From: Lacunisphaera sp.
GTDB taxonomy: Bacteria > Verrucomicrobiota > Verrucomicrobiia > Opitutales > Opitutaceae
DNA length: 64,000 nucleotides
Reading direction: 5' to 3'
NCBI GenBank assembly: GCA_029945445.1
Contig: JAQSCO010000056.1
Coordinates: forward strand, 42,384-106,383
The notes under the pieces are model-generated. The model saw only the letters and a program-made list of their open reading frames with translations, was not told where the DNA came from and ran no database searches. Position 1 is the first letter of the stretch; the number at the start of each line of letters is the position of its first letter. The translations under genes were made by a program, and so were the position numbers. Shown here one piece after another: positions 8,261 through 17,150 of the stretch.

Positions 8261-9184
8261 TCAGCAGATACGCCCCCGCTTGCCCGCCGTAGTATGCCCC
8301 GGCGGGTTGATGCCCACCCAGCGCTCATCGATGGGCTCGCTGGCGCGCTGGTAGCGCGCGTCGCTGGAGATGCGCAGGCGGTTCTCGGTGCGGTTGTCGA
8401 GCGAGGCGTGCACGAGGAACATGCCGAAGGTGATGAAGTCGCCGGCCTTGAACTCGGTCGTGAGCCAGCGGCCGCCGAACTTGTTGCGGACGACCGGCGG
8501 GTTGTGCGAGAGCGTGCCGGTGAAGGCCCACTTGCCGGCCTTCGCCGCCTCGGCCTGCTTGGGCTTGTTTTCGCAGAAGGCGTCGACGTCGCGGTAGACG
8601 TAGCTCTCGAGCAGGTCCATGCGCTTGTGCGAGCCCTCGAGCACCATGAGTCCGCCGAGGGTGAAGGAAATGTCGCCGTAGGGCACCCAGCAGGTCATGT
8701 GCGAGTGCGTGCCGCGGCCCATGTAGGGCAGGTCGCAGTGCGGGTTGGTGCCCTTGCCCGGGCCGATGGCGCGCAACCAGGTAAAGTCGTAGTGGCGGAT
8801 GGGCTCGTTGAAGAACTTGGTGTAGAATTCCGGCAGGCGGCCCGAGTAGAGCAGGTTTTGGATCTTCGGGTTGTTGTTCGTGAGCTCGGGCTTGAAGACG
8901 TAGCCGGCGCCGGGGAGGCAGACGCCGTCGATGGTCGGGTGGGCCGGGTCGAGCACGCCGGCGGCGGCCAGGCCGTCGGTCAGGCTGGCGCGCGCGGCGA
9001 GCACCTCGTCGCGGTCGAGGTAGCCGGGCAGGTAGAGGTAGCCGTCCTCGGCGAAGCGGCGGTGCAGTTCCTCCCGGTCGGTGGCGGCGTCGGTGGAGTC
9101 GCGCAGGAGGCCGACCTTGTCGTCGGTCATTTCCAGCTCGTGGCCGTAGGAATAGAGCTGGGGCAGCGTCGTGGTCGTGCTCAT
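8261..9184 (-). CDS. Phytanoyl-CoA dioxygenase (PhyH) family oxygenase
   Basis: 307 residues. The Fe(II)/2-oxoglutarate facial triad is visible: the HxD motif in NPHCDLPYMG (about residues 150-159) and the distal His in FGMFLVHASLDN, followed by RLRISSDARYQ, whose Arg would bind 2-oxoglutarate. PhyH-family enzymes hydroxylate diverse small molecules and the substrate here is unknown. Transcribed divergently from the AraC regulator at 9257 across a 72-bp gap, it is likely that regulator's target. The ferritin-like gene follows downstream. Confidence 0.85.
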   Translation of the reverse strand: MSTTTTLPQLYSYGHELEMTDDKVGLLRDSTDAATDREELHRRFAEDGYLYLPGYLDRDEVLAARASLTDGLAAAGVLDPAHPTIDGVCLPGAGYVFKPELTNNNPKIQNLLYSGRLPEFYTKFFNEPIRHYDFTWLRAIGPGKGTNPHCDLPYMGRGTHSHMTCWVPYGDISFTLGGLMVLEGSHKRMDLLESYVYRDVDAFCENKPKQAEAAKAGKWAFTGTLSHNPPVVRNKFGGRWLTTEFKAGDFITFGMFLVHASLDNRTENRLRISSDARYQRASEPIDERWVGINPPGHTTAGKRGRIC

Positions 9185-9256
9185 GGGATGACAATAGCCG
9201 CGAATGGGGTCCGATTAAATGGTTGAAGTGGGAGAAGTCATGTAAATTTTGGGCCC

Positions 9257-10108
9257 GTGCCCCCGGCCCCGAAATACCGCTCCGAACCTTGGCTGCAGAG
9301 CCCGCTCCGCACTCCCGTGGGTGAGATCGAGCTGGCCGGCCTGCTGCGCAACGTGCCGGGCATCGACCCGACGGGCATGCGGATTTTGAGACGCTTCACG
9401 CTGGTGCTGATGGTCGAGGGCCGCGGTTACTACCGCGACGCGCGCGGCACGAAGCTCGAGCTCGGCCCCGGCGATGTCGTGCTCGTGTTCCCCGAGATCG
9501 CGCACGCCTACGGGCCGCTGCCGGGGAGCGAGTGGACGCAGATCTACTTCGTGTTCGACGGGCCGCAGTTCCAGCTGTGGCGCGCGCAGGGCCTGCTGGC
9601 GCCGGAGCACCCGGTGCTGCGGCTCGGCGCGATGGACTACTGGCGGCGGCGCCTGCACGAGGTCGTGAAAAGCGAGCCGCTGCACAGCGCCGGTGCGCCG
9701 CTGCGCGCGCTCGGCCGGCTGTTGCACGTGATCACCGACATGGTCGCGGCCGACGCCGAGAGCACGCGGCAGGCAGGCCGCGATACCTGGCTGGAGAAAA
9801 GCCTGCGCCTGCTCGGCGACCGCGGCGCGGCGGGCTGGCTGGCGCCGCAGGAGGTCGCGCCGCTGGTGGGGTTGAACTATGAGAATTTCCGCAAGCGCTT
9901 CGTCCAGCTCACGCACGAGTCCCCCGGCCGCTACCAGAAGCGCCGCCGGCTCGAGTGGGCCTGCGCGGCGATCTACCACGGGGATTATTCGTTGAAGCAG
10001 ATCGCGGACACGCTCGGCTTCTGCGACGTGTTCCACTTCTCCAAGGCCTTCAAGCAGGAGATCGGGTTCACGCCGTCGGATTACCGGCGGCGCGTGCGGG
10101 GGCATTGA
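9257..10108 (+). CDS. AraC-family transcriptional regulator
   Basis: 283 residues, read from a GTG at 9257; no in-frame ATG gives a sensible N terminus. Residues ~20-115 form a cupin-like sensing domain (LELGPGDVVLVFPEIAHAYGP). The C-terminal two-HTH domain ends with the AraC signature DYSLKQIADTLGFCDVFHFS followed by KAFKQEIGFTPSDYRRR. It is divergent from the PhyH gene and so probably controls the PhyH/ferritin-like pair. It runs convergently into the gene at 10173. Confidence 0.9.
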   Translation: MPPAPKYRSEPWLQSPLRTPVGEIELAGLLRNVPGIDPTGMRILRRFTLVLMVEGRGYYRDARGTKLELGPGDVVLVFPEIAHAYGPLPGSEWTQIYFVFDGPQFQLWRAQGLLAPEHPVLRLGAMDYWRRRLHEVVKSEPLHSAGAPLRALGRLLHVITDMVAADAESTRQAGRDTWLEKSLRLLGDRGAAGWLAPQEVAPLVGLNYENFRKRFVQLTHESPGRYQKRRRLEWACAAIYHGDYSLKQIADTLGFCDVFHFSKAFKQEIGFTPSDYRRRVRGH

Positions 10109-10172
10109 TTTGGTGGGGAAAGGCGGCGTGTCCTTTCGTCCCCGCGGGGCGGAACGGAGTCCGCGCCCTGCT

Positions 10173-12497
10173 TCAGGGACTCGTCGCGGCCCAGCCTTCG
10201 GGCCAGGTTGCGCCGGGGATCGGGCGCCAGAAGATGTCCTTGTCGATGCGTGGCTTGTGGTGCCGGTATTTTTCCGTCAGCCGCAGCTTCGTCTTCAGGT
10301 GCTCAACGAGGTTCTCGCCGTAGAAGAAGGTGTTCTCGGCCACGCCGGAGAGCACGAGCACCTCGGAGGGGGTCGTCTCGAGGAGCTCGATCAGGCCGCG
10401 GATGTTGGCGAGTTCGAGGTCGATGGCGGTCTGGAGTTTCTTTTCGCAGGCCTCCTTGGTGGCGGGGTCGGTCGCGTTGAGGTAGCCGTAAACGCACTCG
10501 CACCACGCGCAGACGTTGCGGAGGGTCGTGACCCAGTGCAGGTAGGCGCGCACGCGGTCGCGGAGATCGGTGAGCACGACCTGCGCGGGGCTGGCGGTGA
10601 GGCCCTTGAGCTGGGCGTCGAGCTTGGCGATAAGCGGACGCAGGCGCGCGATCACGTGCTGGTCCATGTCGGCAGCCATCTTGGCGCCGGACTCGCGCGT
10701 GATGAGGTCGAAGAGCACGTCCTTGCCGAGGTCGATCAGGCCCGGGTTGTTGTGCTGGAAGCAGCCGTGGCGCTCGTAGTATTGGCGGTCCGCGGCGGGC
10801 ACGGCCTCGACGTCGGGCACGAACGGTCGGTCCCAGGTGCGCTGCCAGCAGAAGCCGAAGGCGCAGTAGAGGCCGACCATCGGCTGCCAGAGCAACGCCT
10901 CCTCGAATTCCTGCCACGCCGACGTGAGGCTCGCGGCCTGGGCGGCGCCGACGAGCGTCGTGGCGAAATCGGTGAGGACCTCCTCGACGGGCTTGGCCGG
11001 GAAGAACTGGACCGCGCGAAGCACGGCCGGGTTGGGCCAGTAGGGGGCCTGCGCGGTGTTGGTCAGGCCGCCGAGGCAGCTGATGCGGTTGAGGCCGGTC
11101 TCGCGCATGGCCATGAGCTTGGCGTGCAGCAGACGCGGGAAGGGCAGGCCGAGCAGCGGTTCGTGGTTCATCACGCCGGAGGCCGAGTAGTGCATGACCG
11201 GCTCGACGCCGGCGGCGCGGGACGCGGTGAGCGTCTCCTTTTCCTTCGGGTCCATCGTCGTGTGGAAAAGGCTGCCGGCGACGGCGCGGTTCTCCGGATA
11301 CTTCGGGTGCGCGTAGGGGACGTCGTAGCCGCGCACGAGGAGCGACGGCGCCTCCCAGGTGACATGGCCGCCCATGCCGGCCTTGATGTGCTCGTGCTCC
11401 ACCTTGAAGGGCTCGATGCGGAGGATGACATCGAAGTCCGGGTTCAGCCCGGCGGCGGCGCTGCGGAGATTCTTCAGGTAACGGACAATGCTCTCGCCCG
11501 CGGCCTGCGCGACCTTGTCGTGGTTGCGCCACTCGCGGATCATGTAGGGGCCGCCATTGCGGCCGACGTAGAGCGAGGCGGTGTGCTCGAAGCCGGCGCC
11601 GCTGTCGTTCGTCCAGACCGACATGTAGCTGAGGTCCGGCACGGCGCGCATGATCTTCTGCAGGGCCTCGCGGTAGTGGCGCTGCACGATCGGGTGGTCC
11701 TGCGCCATGGTGTAGCGCGGCAGGCGGGAGCGGAACGGGTGGTCGACGCGCGCGCCGCGGAGGGTGGGGTGCTTGGCGAAGAAGCGCTCGGGCAGCGTGC
11801 GCGGCTCGAACATGCACACGCCGGGCTTCAGGCCGTAGCGGCGGCCGAGGTCGGCGAGGTGCTTCAGGTGGTTGAGGTTGGCGTCGAGGTAGTGCGCGGG
11901 CCAGACGCCCTGCGTGAGCGGCGTGTCGACGAAATGGTTGAAGCCCGGCGCGTAGGTGTAGAACTGCGGGTAGTATTCGTGGGCTACCGTGTCCTCGTAG
12001 GGCATGTGCGCCTGCAGGCCGTTGACCTCGCAGTGCGTGAAACCGGCCTCGGCGAGCGAGGCGACATAGCGTTCCGGCTCGAACTTCCGGGCGCTGCGCC
12101 AGTATTGGGTGTAGCAGGCGTCCCAGTGCGGGCGGTGCCAGCCGAAGGTCGCGGGCAGCCAGAGGCCGGCGGCGAGCTTCTCGCGGGTCAGGTCGCTGGC
12201 GTTGGTGGCGAACAGGCGCACCGCGGCGAACAGGAACGAGCCGTGCGTCGCGCAGATCTCACCGGTGCCGTCGTCAGCGATGCGCAGCCACATCCACGCG
12301 GTGGAGCCCTTGGCCTGCGACGGCAGCTTGGCCGGCAGGCCGCGCCAGGCGAGGGCGACTGTCACGCCGGGGCCGGTGGCGCCGGTGCGCGCGCCGGTCA
12401 GCTTGGCCAGCTCGAGGGCGGCGGTGATCTCCGCGGGCTCGGCCGACGCGGGATGATTGACGAGCTTCAGGGCCAGGGGGGCGGACAGGGAGGACAT
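10173..12497 (-). CDS. Large TIM-barrel-like protein, possible glycoside hydrolase
   Basis: 774 residues from the ATG at 12497. There is no signal peptide. The N-terminal ~120 residues (ELAKLTGARTG, WMWLRIADDGTGEICATHG) look like the small accessory domain that precedes the catalytic barrel of alpha-glucuronidases and hexosaminidases. A barrel-like region follows (about 130-500) with YVASLAEAGFTHCEVNGLQ, YGLKPGVCMFEPR, DLSYMSVWTNDSGAGFEH, FDVILRIEPFKVEHEH and GVEPVMHYSASG. The C-terminal ~250 residues are helical. This architecture suggests carbohydrate processing, but I cannot place it in a numbered family or name catalytic acids. It follows the AraC regulator gene at 12595-13425 on the same strand. 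Confidence 0.5.
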   Translation of the reverse strand: MSSLSAPLALKLVNHPASAEPAEITAALELAKLTGARTGATGPGVTVALAWRGLPAKLPSQAKGSTAWMWLRIADDGTGEICATHGSFLFAAVRLFATNASDLTREKLAAGLWLPATFGWHRPHWDACYTQYWRSARKFEPERYVASLAEAGFTHCEVNGLQAHMPYEDTVAHEYYPQFYTYAPGFNHFVDTPLTQGVWPAHYLDANLNHLKHLADLGRRYGLKPGVCMFEPRTLPERFFAKHPTLRGARVDHPFRSRLPRYTMAQDHPIVQRHYREALQKIMRAVPDLSYMSVWTNDSGAGFEHTASLYVGRNGGPYMIREWRNHDKVAQAAGESIVRYLKNLRSAAAGLNPDFDVILRIEPFKVEHEHIKAGMGGHVTWEAPSLLVRGYDVPYAHPKYPENRAVAGSLFHTTMDPKEKETLTASRAAGVEPVMHYSASGVMNHEPLLGLPFPRLLHAKLMAMRETGLNRISCLGGLTNTAQAPYWPNPAVLRAVQFFPAKPVEEVLTDFATTLVGAAQAASLTSAWQEFEEALLWQPMVGLYCAFGFCWQRTWDRPFVPDVEAVPAADRQYYERHGCFQHNNPGLIDLGKDVLFDLITRESGAKMAADMDQHVIARLRPLIAKLDAQLKGLTASPAQVVLTDLRDRVRAYLHWVTTLRNVCAWCECVYGYLNATDPATKEACEKKLQTAIDLELANIRGLIELLETTPSEVLVLSGVAENTFFYGENLVEHLKTKLRLTEKYRHHKPRIDKDIFWRPIPGATWPEGWAATSP

Positions 12498-12586
12498 GGT
12501 ATTGGATGAGGCTTCGGGCAGGCTTAAATCGCCCCCCTTCTTGGCAACCGCAAAGCCGCCTCGGCGCCAAGTTACACCAAACAAAT

Positions 12587-12601
12587 CCCATTAATTACAT
12601 G
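12587..12601. promoter_or_regulatory. Motif CCCATTAATTACATG, shared with 23881-23895
   Basis: This 15-mer lies 90 bp upstream of the start at 12497 and overlaps the stop codon of the AraC gene. A 13-of-15 match (CCCATAAACTACATG) sits in the divergent promoter region of the corrinoid protein and RACo genes. It could be a shared operator, but two copies are weak evidence. Confidence 0.3.
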
Positions 12602-13425
12602 GCCAAGGTGGGTGCCGGTTTGCCGCGGGCCGGCCGCGGCCGTCGCCGCCAGGCCTGTGGCGGGAGCCGGAAGCGGGCCTGGAACTGGCGGTAGAACGTC
12701 GAGACGTCATTGAAGCCGCAAGAGAACATGACGCCCAGAATCGAGTGTTCGCCAGCCTCCAGCAGCTGGGCGGCATGGGTCAGGCGCTGGTCCGTGAGGT
12801 GTTCGCGGAAGGATTTCCCGGCAACGGTGCGGAAAAGGCCGCTGAATTGGCGGCGCGACAAGCCCGCCCGGATCGCGGCGCGGTCGAGGTTCCAGTCGTC
12901 GTGGAAGTTCTCGTCGATTTCCCGGAGCACCGCGGCCACGCGCGCCCGGGCGTTGTCCGTCCGGTGCAGCACGGGAATCCGGGTGAGCAGGATGAGGATC
13001 TGCGCGGCCAGACTGCGCACGGCCAAGGTGGCGCCGGTCGGCAGCACCCGGCTTTCCACCATGGCGCGGCGCCACATCGCCTCCAGCCGGAACCGGCTGG
13101 GGCGGCTCAGCTGCAGCTGGCGACCCGGGATATTCGCCAGGTCCGCCCACAGGCGGCCGAGGTCGGGATCAGTCGCCAGGAATTTCGCGTCGAGGCACAG
13201 CAGCAGTAGCGTCGAAGGTTCGCGGTCGCGGATGGCGTGCCGCAGCTGGTGGGGCAGCAGCAGGACGCTGCCGGCCCGGACCTCGATCGTCGGCCGGCCC
13301 TCCTCGCGCAGCTCCACGCTGCCGGCGAGCACATAGATCAGCTTGTGGTAGGCGTCCGCCCGTTCTGCCATGCGAAAGTCCCGGGCATGGACGCTCTCGG
13401 CAAACCGCACGCCGTAGGCTGGCAT
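12595..13425 (-). CDS. AraC-family transcriptional regulator
   Basis: 276 residues from the ATG at 13425 (MPAYGVRFAESVHARDF). The frame is open further upstream and includes another ATG at 13554, but that would overlap the divergent gene starting at 13553, so the shorter form is preferred. Residues ~25-110 form a cupin sensor (PTIEVRAGSVLLLPHQLRHA). The C-terminal AraC HTH pair includes NLDRAAIRAGLSRRQFSGLF and MFSCGFNDVSTFYRQFQARF. It lies between the gene at 10173 (same strand) and the divergent one-carbon operon starting at 13553, so it may regulate either. Confidence 0.85.
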   Translation of the reverse strand: MPAYGVRFAESVHARDFRMAERADAYHKLIYVLAGSVELREEGRPTIEVRAGSVLLLPHQLRHAIRDREPSTLLLLCLDAKFLATDPDLGRLWADLANIPGRQLQLSRPSRFRLEAMWRRAMVESRVLPTGATLAVRSLAAQILILLTRIPVLHRTDNARARVAAVLREIDENFHDDWNLDRAAIRAGLSRRQFSGLFRTVAGKSFREHLTDQRLTHAAQLLEAGEHSILGVMFSCGFNDVSTFYRQFQARFRLPPQAWRRRPRPARGKPAPTLAM

Positions 13426-13552
13426 GGTGATGGCGAGCGGGCGGGAGAGTTTCACGATCCGGAAAAATTGCCCGATCTGCCAATCGTTGCAAGCCCCCCG
13501 TGCCAAGACACCCGGTTGGCCGCGTGGTAGGGTCAGGAGTCCCCACCGCCGC

Positions 13553-14638
13553 ATGATGCCCCCTCTCGCGCCTCCCCCGGTCACCCGCGCCGAAATCGCA
13601 TCGGTGCTGCGCTGCGCCGCGCCGCCAACGGTGCCGCCCTTCCTGCCCGCCATCTACGAGCACAAGGGCTGGTTCATCGGCCGCACACCCTCCGCGATCT
13701 CCCGCGATGCCGGCCTCCTCACGCGCGCCCTGCTCGCGGAATACGAGGCGATCGGGCCCGACGCGCTGACCATCGGCGTCGATGTCTACAACCTCGAGGC
13801 CGAGGCCCTCGGCTGCCCGGTCACTTTCTATGAGGGCGATGATGCGTCGATCCCGGGTATCCGGCCCGACCGGCACATCGTGCCGGTGGGCGCCGATCTG
13901 ATGAAGGCGCCGTTGCCGAATCCGCTCAAGGACGGCCGCCTCCCCGTCAACCTCGCCGCCGCGCGCGACGTCCGCCGGGCGCTGGGCCAGGCCATCTGGC
14001 TGCGCGGCGCGGTCGCCGGGCCGTTCTCGCTCGCCACCTCGCTGGTCGGCGCCGAGGCGGTCTTCCTCGCGTGCCTCGACCAGCCGGAGTGGGTGCACAG
14101 CCTGCTCGCCTACGCCGGCCGCATCATCAAGGCGTTTGCCCGGGGCTACCTCGACGCCGGCGTGGAGCTCGTTGTCTTCGATTCGCAGGCGTCGCCGGCC
14201 ATGATCTCGCCCGCGATGTATGAGGAATTCGTCCTCCCCGCCACGCAGGAACTGGTGCGGTGGGCCGCGACGCAGGGTGTGCGCGACCTGCCACTGGTCA
14301 TCGGCGGCGACACCACGCGCATCGCCGGGCTGCTCGCGCGGACTGGCGCGAACAACCTGCTGTGTGATTTCTCCGCCGACTTCGACACCTGGGCCGCGGT
14401 CTGCGGACAGACGGGCCGTGCCTTCCGTCGCAATGTGTCGCCGCGGCTCATCGCGGAGGCGACGCCGGACGAAATCCACGCCGTCGCTCTGCGCGAGGTG
14501 TGCCGCGGCCGCGACCGGCCGGGCTTCATCCTGGGCACCGGGGTCATTCCCTACGGCACGCCGACCGAAAACATCCTCGCGATCAAGCGCGCCTGCCGCG
14601 ACGGCGCCGGGCCCGGCCTTTCCTCCCCGCCGCCATGA
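13553..14638 (+). CDS. URO-D-family methyltransferase (MtaA/CmuA-like)
   Basis: 361 residues, start MMPPLAPPPVTRAEI at 13553. The barrel resembles uroporphyrinogen decarboxylase-fold methyltransferases, with YEHKGWFIGR near the N terminus, LVVFDSQASPAMISPAMYEEF, LPLVIGGDTTR and a closing GFILGTGVIPYGTPTENILA, the usual helix-capping end of this family. Such enzymes move methyl groups between substrates and corrinoid proteins or thiols. It is the first gene of a tightly coupled run: its TGA overlaps the ATG of the MTHFR gene (ATGA). Heme synthesis is unlikely given the neighbours. The substrate is unknown. Confidence 0.78.
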   Translation: MMPPLAPPPVTRAEIASVLRCAAPPTVPPFLPAIYEHKGWFIGRTPSAISRDAGLLTRALLAEYEAIGPDALTIGVDVYNLEAEALGCPVTFYEGDDASIPGIRPDRHIVPVGADLMKAPLPNPLKDGRLPVNLAAARDVRRALGQAIWLRGAVAGPFSLATSLVGAEAVFLACLDQPEWVHSLLAYAGRIIKAFARGYLDAGVELVVFDSQASPAMISPAMYEEFVLPATQELVRWAATQGVRDLPLVIGGDTTRIAGLLARTGANNLLCDFSADFDTWAAVCGQTGRAFRRNVSPRLIAEATPDEIHAVALREVCRGRDRPGFILGTGVIPYGTPTENILAIKRACRDGAGPGLSSPPP

Positions 14639-16218
14639 CGCTCCGCGAAAAACTTGAGGGCACGACCGATTTCGTCGTCGGGGTCGAGCTGGTCTCGACC
14701 CGCGGCACGCTGGCCGGGACGCGCGCGGCGCGGACGGTCGCCTTCGCCCGCGAGCTGGCGGCGCCCGGGCGCGTCGACTGGGTCTCGATCACTGACAACG
14801 CCGGCGGCAATCCCCAGCTCGCGCCTGCCGCGCTGGCCGCGATCATCCGCCCGTCCGGCCGCGAGGTGGTCGTCCACCTTTCCTGCAAGGACCAGAACCG
14901 CAACGGGCTTGAGTCCACGGCGTGGCACCTCGCCAGCGAGGGCCTGCAGAACCTGCTCGTCCTGTCGGGCGACTACTCCGGCCTCGGCATCCACGGCGGG
15001 GCCAAGCCGGTTTTCGACCTTGATTCCATCGGCCTGCTCACGCTGCTCGGGCAGATGAACGCCGGTGTCGATGTCACGCGTCCGGGCGCCAGTTTGCCCT
15101 CGCGCCTCGCGGGGACCGCGTTCTACCCGGGCTGCGTCGTCACGAACTTCAAGCTGCACGAGAACGAGGTCATGCCCCAGCTCCTGAAGCTGGAGAAGAA
15201 GCTCCAGTGCGGCGCCCGCTGGATCATCAACCAGATCGGCTACGACTCGCGCAAGATCCACGAGCTCATCGTCTGGCTGCGGGAGCGCGGGTGGGGCGGG
15301 GTGCCGCTCATCGGCAATGTCTTCCTGCTGAACCCCGGCGTCGCGCGGCGCTTCCGCGCGCAGAAGATCCCGGGGGTCGTCCTCTCCGACGAGCTGGCCG
15401 CGCTCTGCGAGCGCCACGCCGCGTCGCCGGACCGCGGCCAGGCCTTCTTCGTCGAACTCGCGGCCCGGCAGATCGCGATCTACCGCGGGCTCGGTTACCG
15501 GGGCGTCTACCTCGGCGGCCTGCACACGATCGCCGAGGTCGACCGCGTGCTCGAACTGGAGCGCAGCTTCGGCCCGCAGGACTGGCAGCGCTTCGCCCGC
15601 GAGATCCGCTTCTCGCGGCCGGGCGAGTTTTTCCATTACGCCGAGGATCCCGCCACGGGACTGGCCGACCCGGCGCGCCTGCACCCGGATTATGCCGCGA
15701 CGCTGCGGCGCGCGACGCCCAACGTCACCGCGGCCTACCGCATCTCAAAATTCATCCACCGCCTCATGTTCACGGAGGGCCGGGGCCTGTGGTCGCTCGG
15801 GGCCTGGTTGACCGGCGGGGCGCGCGACCCGCGGCAGGGCCCGGCGCTGCTGCGGCTCGCGGAGCGCGCGGGCAAGGGCGCGATGTTCGGCTGCAAGGAT
15901 TGCGGCGACTGCTCGCTGCCCGACATCGCCTTCCTGTGCCCGGAGTCGGCCTGCGCGAAGAACCAGCGCAACGGCCCCTGCGGCGGCACGCGCGACGGCC
16001 GGTGCGAGGTCGAGGACTTCGAGTGCATCTGGTCCCGCGCCTACGATCGCCTGAAATACGAAGGGCGCGCCGGCGCCCTGCTCGCGCACGCCCCGGTGCT
16101 GCAGGATCAGGACCTGCGCGGCACCTCCAGCTGGGCCAACACCTGGCACCACCGCGATCACCTGGCCAAGCGCGCCCCGACCCCCGCCGCCCCGCCGCCC
16201 GTCCCCCCGATCTCATGA
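14635..16218 (+). CDS. metF: Methylenetetrahydrofolate reductase with C-terminal Cys-rich MTHFR domain
   Basis: 527 residues. The N-terminal ~300 residues form a MetF-type barrel: DWVSITDNAGGNPQ, VVVHLSCKDQNRNGLESTAW, NLLVLSGDYSG and GAKPVFDLDSIGLL follow the standard FAD/folate-binding order. The C-terminal ~100 residues carry a cysteine-rich domain (GCKDCGDCSLPDIAFLCPES, then CGGTRDGRCEVEDFECIW) like the MTHFR_C domain found in anaerobes and acetogens, which may bind Zn or Fe-S. In this setting it probably oxidises methyl-THF produced by demethylation. The start overlaps the upstream stop by ATGA, and its own stop overlaps the next start the same way. Confidence 0.92.
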   Translation: MTLREKLEGTTDFVVGVELVSTRGTLAGTRAARTVAFARELAAPGRVDWVSITDNAGGNPQLAPAALAAIIRPSGREVVVHLSCKDQNRNGLESTAWHLASEGLQNLLVLSGDYSGLGIHGGAKPVFDLDSIGLLTLLGQMNAGVDVTRPGASLPSRLAGTAFYPGCVVTNFKLHENEVMPQLLKLEKKLQCGARWIINQIGYDSRKIHELIVWLRERGWGGVPLIGNVFLLNPGVARRFRAQKIPGVVLSDELAALCERHAASPDRGQAFFVELAARQIAIYRGLGYRGVYLGGLHTIAEVDRVLELERSFGPQDWQRFAREIRFSRPGEFFHYAEDPATGLADPARLHPDYAATLRRATPNVTAAYRISKFIHRLMFTEGRGLWSLGAWLTGGARDPRQGPALLRLAERAGKGAMFGCKDCGDCSLPDIAFLCPESACAKNQRNGPCGGTRDGRCEVEDFECIWSRAYDRLKYEGRAGALLAHAPVLQDQDLRGTSSWANTWHHRDHLAKRAPTPAAPPPVPPIS

Positions 16219-17150
16219 GCCATCCCGCCCGCATCCGCATCATTGGTGAATTGATCAACAACGCCTACGCCCGCGGCCGCCGGGCGTGGGCGGCGCGCGA
16301 CGTCGCGGGCTACCAGCGCCTCGCGAAGCTCCAGAGCGACGCCGGCGCCGAGCTCGTCAACCTCAACCTCGACGGCACGCAGAGCGTGGCCGTGCGCACC
16401 GAGGAGATGCTCGAGTTCCTGCCGCGCGTCATCCCGGCCATCCAGGCCGCGACCGACGTGCCGTTGAGCTTCGACAACCCCAGCCTCGAATACCACCGCG
16501 TCGCCCTTCGGGTGTTCGACCGCGCGAAGTGCCGCGGCAAGCCGCTCTTCAATTCCCTCGCGGCGTCGCGCCACCACATCAAGGAGAGCCTCGAGCTGAT
16601 CCGCGAGCACGACCTGCGCTGCATTGTCATGGCGTCCGAGATTTTCCTGCCTGGCGGCGGCTCGGGCCAGAGCCTCGATCCGCGGCAGAGCTACGAGACG
16701 GTGCGGCGCTTCGTCGACCTGCTGGTGACGAAGGGCGGCCGCACGCTCGACGACATCATCGTCGACCCCGGTCTGGCGCCCGTCAGCGCCGACACGTGCG
16801 GGCTCGTCAACCTCGGCCTCGACACGATGCGCCTGTGCCGCGCGGACCCGCACCTGCGCGGCCTGCATTTTTCCGTCGGCCTGTCCAATTTCGCCTGGGG
16901 CACGCCGAAGGCGGTCAAGGCCCGGCTCGAGCGCGCCTACCTTGCGCTGGCCGCGCGCGCCGGCCTCGACTTCGCGCTCGCCAATGTCGAGACCAACTCC
17001 ACGCCGCTGCCGGACGACGACCCGCTCATTGCCCTGCTGGAGGAGGCGCTGGAGGCGGGCCGCCCGGTGAACGGCGAACCACTGGAGGAGGCCGGCTACC
17101 GGCAGACCGACAAGATCATGGAAATCTGCGCCGCCTGCACCAAGGCATGA
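16215..17150 (+). CDS. Pterin-binding methyltransferase (MeTr-like, methyl-corrinoid:THF)
   Basis: 311 residues. The fold is that of the dihydropteroate synthase/MeTr superfamily: RIIGELINNAY at the start, AGAELVNLNLDGT, VPLSFDNPSLEYH, KPLFNSLAASRHH and DDIIVDPGLAPVS are the expected strand motifs. MeTr enzymes transfer a methyl group between methyl-corrinoid proteins and tetrahydrofolate. This makes it the best candidate for the second methyltransferase (MT-II) of the corrinoid system in this window. It is coupled by ATGA overlaps to metF before it and to the amidohydrolase after it. Direction of methyl flow and the partner protein are inferred. Confidence 0.88.
   Translation: MSHPARIRIIGELINNAYARGRRAWAARDVAGYQRLAKLQSDAGAELVNLNLDGTQSVAVRTEEMLEFLPRVIPAIQAATDVPLSFDNPSLEYHRVALRVFDRAKCRGKPLFNSLAASRHHIKESLELIREHDLRCIVMASEIFLPGGGSGQSLDPRQSYETVRRFVDLLVTKGGRTLDDIIVDPGLAPVSADTCGLVNLGLDTMRLCRADPHLRGLHFSVGLSNFAWGTPKAVKARLERAYLALAARAGLDFALANVETNSTPLPDDDPLIALLEEALEAGRPVNGEPLEEAGYRQTDKIMEICAACTKA

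Noticed and set aside
13426..13653. Longer N terminus for the AraC gene (starts up to 13653)
   Set aside because: It would overlap the divergent methyltransferase start, and the added residues are low-complexity Gly/Arg.
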